Below are positions 5,506-8,568 of a DNA stretch of 8,568 nucleotides, piece after piece. Both the position numbers and the translations under genes were made by a program. Numbering within the stretch: the stretch's first letter is position 1; each line of letters starts with the position of its first letter. Where the stretch lies: positions 1-8,568 of the forward strand of contig JAHRHW010000179.1 in NCBI GenBank assembly GCA_019100305.1, given 5' to 3'. The notes under the pieces were generated by a model. That model did not search any database. It had not been told where the DNA came from and saw only the letters and a list, made by a program, of their open reading frames with translations. This DNA is from Candidatus Thiodiazotropha taylori. GTDB taxonomy: Bacteria; Pseudomonadota; Gammaproteobacteria; Chromatiales; Chromatiaceae.

Positions 5506-6438
5506 ATGAAAACAACCAGACTGTTAATTGCCACACTCACATTGCTGCTGACTGCACAGGTTATGGCGGGAAGCGCTGAAGATGAGAGGGAACTGCGGCT
5601 TGCAGCGGATGTTGGTGATGTGGAAACCGTCACCCAGCTTCTGGACAAGGGCGTTTCACCCGACAGTGCGAACAAGTTCGGTAAAAACGCCTTGATGATT
5701 GCTGTAGAGAACAACAATTTCGAAACCGTTGTCATCCTGTTGAACCGGGGCGCCAATGTGAATGCCCGCACCGTAGCCGGTTGCAGCGCGTTGACCTTTG
5801 CGGCGGAGAACGGTCACCCGGCACTCACCGCCATGCTACTGGAGCGGGGCGCCAATCTGCACGACCGAACCCGTGCCGGATGGGACGCCTTGATGATTGC
5901 GGCACGCTACGGCATCACCGATATGGTTGAGCAGCTGCTGTTCAAAGGCGCCGACCCCAAAGCATCGGACAAGCATGGGCATAATGCGTTGATGATGGCT
6001 GCGGAAAAAGGCCATGCGGAGACCGTGGCCATGCTGGCCAAACACCATGCAGATTTGAACAGCCGGGACAAAAACGGCTCCACCGCACTGATCCTGGCGG
6101 CTGATCAGGGTCACGTGGAGACGATTAAGACCCTGCTCTCCTATAAAGCCGAGATCGACAAGCAGGATAACGATGGCGCGACAGCACTGATCTGGGCGGT
6201 AGGCCAGGATGAGCTGGAGAGCGTCAAACTGCTGATCGACGCCGGCGCCGATGTCAATCTGGCCGATAATGATGGTGTCACACCATTGATGGAAGCGGCC
6301 CGTACCGGCTCGGAAGAGATTGTCACGCTGCTGCTGCAGCACAACGCAGACAAAACGAATAAAGATAACGAAGGACATACCGCGGCCGATATCGCGGTGA
6401 AGAAGAAACACAATAAAGTTTCAGGCCTTTTAAAATAA
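5506..6438 (+). CDS. Exported ankyrin-repeat protein
   Basis: The 310-residue product begins with a Sec signal peptide (MKTTRLLIATLTLLLTAQVMA, probable cleavage after Ala21). The rest is ankyrin repeats and little else. After a first, partial repeat (about 26-57), seven full 33-residue repeats start at 58, 91, 124, 157, 190, 223 and 256, and a shortened last one covers 289-310. Consensus elements such as G-x-x-A-L-x-x-A-A and LL-x-x-G-A-x-x-N recur. Cys93 is the only cysteine in the mature part. Ankyrin repeats bind proteins, so a role as a periplasmic chaperone, adaptor or inhibitor is possible, but no partner can be read from the sequence. It follows the tetraheme cytochrome gene by 52 bp and precedes fccA by 193 bp. 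No strong ribosome binding site precedes the ATG, so translation may depend on the gene upstream or be weak. Confidence 0.9.
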   Translation: MKTTRLLIATLTLLLTAQVMAGSAEDERELRLAADVGDVETVTQLLDKGVSPDSANKFGKNALMIAVENNNFETVVILLNRGANVNARTVAGCSALTFAAENGHPALTAMLLERGANLHDRTRAGWDALMIAARYGITDMVEQLLFKGADPKASDKHGHNALMMAAEKGHAETVAMLAKHHADLNSRDKNGSTALILAADQGHVETIKTLLSYKAEIDKQDNDGATALIWAVGQDELESVKLLIDAGADVNLADNDGVTPLMEAARTGSEEIVTLLLQHNADKTNKDNEGHTAADIAVKKKHNKVSGLLK

Positions 6439-6465
6439 AAAGAGCATAAGCCTGGGTGGAGACCG

Positions 6466-6490
6466 GCACGTCTTTGTAAAAAAAGACGGC
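6466..6490. repeat. Stem-loop between the ankyrin gene and fccA
   Basis: GCaCGTCTTT pairs with AAAGACGGC around a GTAAAA loop: nine base pairs with one bulged A (6468). It lies 27 bases after the ankyrin stop codon. No T-run follows on the plus strand, so it is only a candidate terminator or mRNA-stability element separating the ankyrin gene from fccAB. Confidence 0.4.
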
Positions 6491-6533
6491 TTATAAACGA
6501 GCAATAACGCCTCCTTCCAAGCTGAACGCAACA

Positions 6534-6557
6534 GGAACAGTCCCATATTACTGCTCC
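6534..6557. repeat. Imperfect inverted repeat upstream of fccA
   Basis: GGAACAGT and ACTGCTCC form an imperfect 8-bp inverted repeat (one mismatch) around an eight-base spacer, 74 bases before fccA. It could be an operator for sulfide-responsive control of fccAB. No convincing -35/-10 pair could be assigned in this gap. Confidence 0.25.
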
Positions 6558-6620
6558 GGTTCGTGTGACAGGGTTCGTCATGTTCTCTGTCTTAACTAGT
6601 GTAAGCCTGTTTAAATACCA

Positions 6621-6628
6621 AAGGAGGT
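6621..6628 (+). promoter_or_regulatory. Strong ribosome binding site of fccA
   Basis: AAGGAGGT is a near-complete complement of the 16S rRNA 3' end, three bases before the ATG at 6632. It is the strongest translation signal in the window, which fits an abundant respiratory enzyme, although the spacing is short. Confidence 0.75.
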
Positions 6629-6631
6629 AAC

Positions 6632-7246
6632 ATGGCGTACAACAATCTGAAGAGAGCCCTGATCGGCGCACTGGCCCTCAGTGCCTCATCTGTGGCTTTC
6701 GCTGCTGACAAACCCCTGATGTCGGGCGCCAGTGCTTCCATGCTGGCAAACACCTGTGCCGGCTGCCATGGTACCAATGGTGCCAGCATCGGCCCTGCAT
6801 CACCCAGTATCGGTGGAATCTCTGCCGTCTACTTCGAAGAAGTCATGCAAGGCTTCAAGGCTGGTGAAATCAAATCCACCATCATGACTCGTATTGCCAA
6901 AGGCTATACCGATGATGAGATCAAGCTGATGGGTGAATACTTCAGTAAACAGCCCTTTGTCATGGCCAAGCAGGATTTCGATCCCGCCAAAGCCAAAAAA
7001 GGCGCCAAACTGCATGACAAATACTGTGAAAAGTGTCATGCGGACAACGGCACCTCTGCAGACGATGACTCCGGCATCCTGATGGGTCAGTTAGTCCCCT
7101 ATCTGGAGTACACCATGGCCGACTTCAAATCTGGTGAGCGTGAGATGACCAAGAAGATGAAGAAGAAGGTTAATCAACTGCTGAAGAAAGAGGGCGACGC
7201 GGGAATCGACGCTCTGAACCACTTCTACGCCTCAGGCCAAAAATAA
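6632..7246 (+). CDS. fccA: Flavocytochrome c sulfide dehydrogenase, diheme cytochrome subunit
   Basis: FccA takes electrons from the FAD of FccB during periplasmic sulfide oxidation and passes them to a soluble c-type carrier. The 204-residue precursor has a Sec signal peptide ending VAFA (cleavage after Ala24), leaving about 180 residues; the Allochromatium vinosum subunit has about 174. It has the two-domain cytochrome c4-like layout, with heme sites CAGCH (42-46) and CEKCH (132-136). Met85 in IMTRIAKGY is the probable axial ligand of heme 1; for heme 2 the candidates are Met172 and Met176 in REMTKKM. Two lysine-rich stretches (about 120-134 and 174-190) give a basic surface. fccB follows after 16 bp, so the pair is an operon. 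A cytochrome c4 of other function would be the alternative, but the fccB neighbour makes that unlikely. Confidence 0.95.
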   Translation: MAYNNLKRALIGALALSASSVAFAADKPLMSGASASMLANTCAGCHGTNGASIGPASPSIGGISAVYFEEVMQGFKAGEIKSTIMTRIAKGYTDDEIKLMGEYFSKQPFVMAKQDFDPAKAKKGAKLHDKYCEKCHADNGTSADDDSGILMGQLVPYLEYTMADFKSGEREMTKKMKKKVNQLLKKEGDAGIDALNHFYASGQK

Positions 7247-7252
7247 GAGGGG
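7247..7252 (+). promoter_or_regulatory. Ribosome binding site deciding the fccB start
   Basis: GAGGGG lies directly after the fccA stop codon. It is 10 bases before ATG 7263 but only one base before the in-frame ATG 7254, so the later ATG is the better start. Confidence 0.65.
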
Positions 7253-7262
7253 AATGAGAAAC

Positions 7263-8561
7263 ATGAAGATTACCCGAAGAGGTTTTGTTAAAGGCGCAGG
7301 CGCAGCTACTGCTGTCGGCATGATGGGAACTCCCTATATTGCCCTCGGCGCTTCCAAGAAAGTCGTGGTTGTCGGTGGTGGTACCGGCGGTGCAACCGCT
7401 GCCAAATACCTTCGCATGGCTGATCCGACCATTGAGGTCACCCTGATCGAAGCCAACAAGGACTACTACACCTGCTACCTCTCCAACGAAGTACTCGGTG
7501 GCGACCGCAGCATCGACTCCATCAAGTTCGGTTACAGCGGCCTCGGCAAGCACGGCGTCAAAGTGGTCCACGATGTGGTAACCGCCATCGATGCCAAAGC
7601 CAAAACCGTTAAAACCGCTGGCGGCCAGAGCTTCAACTACGACCGCTGTATCGTTGCCCCAGGTATCGACTTCAAATGGGAGACCCTGGAAGGCTACGAC
7701 GCCAAGGTTGCAGAGAAGATCCCTCACGCCTGGAAAGCCGGTTCACAGACCGTTACCCTGCGCAAGCAGCTTGAGGCCATGAAAGATGGCGGCACCGTGG
7801 TGATTGCTCCTCCTGGCAATCCATTCCGCTGCCCTCCCGGACCTTATGAGCGTGCCTCTCAGATTGCTCACTATCTGAAACAGCACAAGCCAAAGTCGAA
7901 GATCATCATCCTCGATCCCAAGCCAAAGTTCTCCAAGATGGGTCTCTTCACCCAGGGTTGGAAAGCACTCTACGGCTATGAGACCGACAACTCCATGATC
8001 GAATGGCGCGGTAGTGCTCAGGGCTCCAACGACAACGCGGTTGTCAAAGTGGACGCTGGCTCTAATAGTGTGACCACCGGTTTCGACGACACCATCAAGG
8101 CTGACGTACTGAATGTCATTCCAAACCAGAAAGCGGGCAAGATCGCCTTTGCGGCTGGCTTGACCAATGACAGCGGCTGGTGTCCGATCAATCTGCACAC
8201 CTTCGAGTCCACCATTCACAAAAACATCCACGTGATTGGTGACGCATCCATCGCCAAAGGTATGCCGAAGTCCGGTTATGCGGCCAACTCTGAAGCCAAG
8301 GTCTGTGCAGCCAGCGTTGCTGCTCTGCTGAACGGTCAGGAGCCAGGTACACCGGCTTACGTCAACACCTGCTACTCAATCGTTGGTAAGGATTGGGGCA
8401 TCTCCGTTGCTGCGGTCTACAAGCTGGCAGAAGACGGTTCCAAGATCACCAAGGTTTCCGGTGGTCTGACTCCAACCGACGCCACCCCAGAGATGCGGGC
8501 GCGTGAAGTGGCTTACGCCTACAGCTGGTTCGACAATATCACTGCTGATATTTTCATGTAA
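7263..8561 (+). CDS. fccB: Flavocytochrome c sulfide dehydrogenase, flavoprotein subunit
   Basis: FccB oxidises sulfide to sulfur or polysulfide at a covalently bound FAD and hands the electrons to FccA. The 432-residue precursor starts MKITRRGFVKGAG, a twin-arginine signal, and is probably cut after Gly29, so it is exported folded with FAD. The mature length of about 403 matches the Allochromatium protein (about 401). VVVVGGGTGGATAAKYL (34-50) is the FAD dinucleotide fold. Cys71 in YYTCYLSN becomes mature Cys42, the known covalent FAD link. Cys190 in PFRCPPGPYE becomes mature Cys161, one half of the known redox disulfide. The partner is probably Cys370 in NTCYS (mature 341, against 337 in Allochromatium); Cys307 is the other candidate. 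HVIGDASIAKGMPKSGYAA (323-341) is the second FAD-contact motif. The gene is complete and ends seven bases before the window edge. Confidence 0.97.
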   Translation: MKITRRGFVKGAGAATAVGMMGTPYIALGASKKVVVVGGGTGGATAAKYLRMADPTIEVTLIEANKDYYTCYLSNEVLGGDRSIDSIKFGYSGLGKHGVKVVHDVVTAIDAKAKTVKTAGGQSFNYDRCIVAPGIDFKWETLEGYDAKVAEKIPHAWKAGSQTVTLRKQLEAMKDGGTVVIAPPGNPFRCPPGPYERASQIAHYLKQHKPKSKIIILDPKPKFSKMGLFTQGWKALYGYETDNSMIEWRGSAQGSNDNAVVKVDAGSNSVTTGFDDTIKADVLNVIPNQKAGKIAFAAGLTNDSGWCPINLHTFESTIHKNIHVIGDASIAKGMPKSGYAANSEAKVCAASVAALLNGQEPGTPAYVNTCYSIVGKDWGISVAAVYKLAEDGSKITKVSGGLTPTDATPEMRAREVAYAYSWFDNITADIFM

Positions 8562-8568
8562 TCCAGCA

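Overview
The window looks like chromosomal DNA from a sulfur-oxidising gammaproteobacterium of the Chromatiales/Sedimenticola/Thiodiazotropha kind. The basis is a complete flavocytochrome c sulfide dehydrogenase pair (fccA-fccB), a NapC/NirT-type tetraheme cytochrome, a GloC-type metallo-beta-lactamase hydrolase that closely resembles E. coli YcbL, and an anaerobic (class III) ribonucleotide reductase operon. Taxonomy is inferred from gene content and remembered protein similarity, not from a search. No tRNA, rRNA, CRISPR array, insertion sequence or other mobile element is visible.

Layout. Positions 1-250 hold the 5' part of a minus-strand gene for a small membrane-anchored coiled-coil protein that runs off the left edge. 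It diverges from a plus-strand gene for a membrane-anchored CPPC thioredoxin-like protein (512-892). gloC follows (996-1634) and ends at a GC-rich hairpin (1656-1677). A 205-bp gap then carries a dense regulatory region: an FNR/Anr-like palindrome, a perfect NrdR box over a probable -10 element, and a degenerate second NrdR box exactly 32 bp further on. The nrd operon follows (1840-4714): a large NrdD polypeptide, a 60-residue protein carrying only the glycyl-radical loop, and the radical-SAM activase NrdG. The glycyl-radical domain is thus encoded as a separate polypeptide that overlaps the main NrdD gene by 17 bp.

The right half is an electron-transfer cluster, all on the plus strand. It has a membrane-anchored tetraheme NapC/NirT cytochrome (4887-5453), an exported ankyrin-repeat protein (5506-6438), the diheme cytochrome FccA (6632-7246) and the Tat-exported flavoprotein FccB (7263-8561). 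FccA and FccB together oxidise sulfide in the periplasm. The tetraheme cytochrome is a plausible link between periplasmic carriers and the quinone pool. The ankyrin protein may be a periplasmic binding or protection factor. The joint role of the four proteins is inference from gene order.

The most notable points are the two-polypeptide NrdD with its separate glycyl-radical domain, the FNR plus dual NrdR promoter layout ahead of it, and the tetraheme cytochrome-ankyrin-fccAB arrangement.
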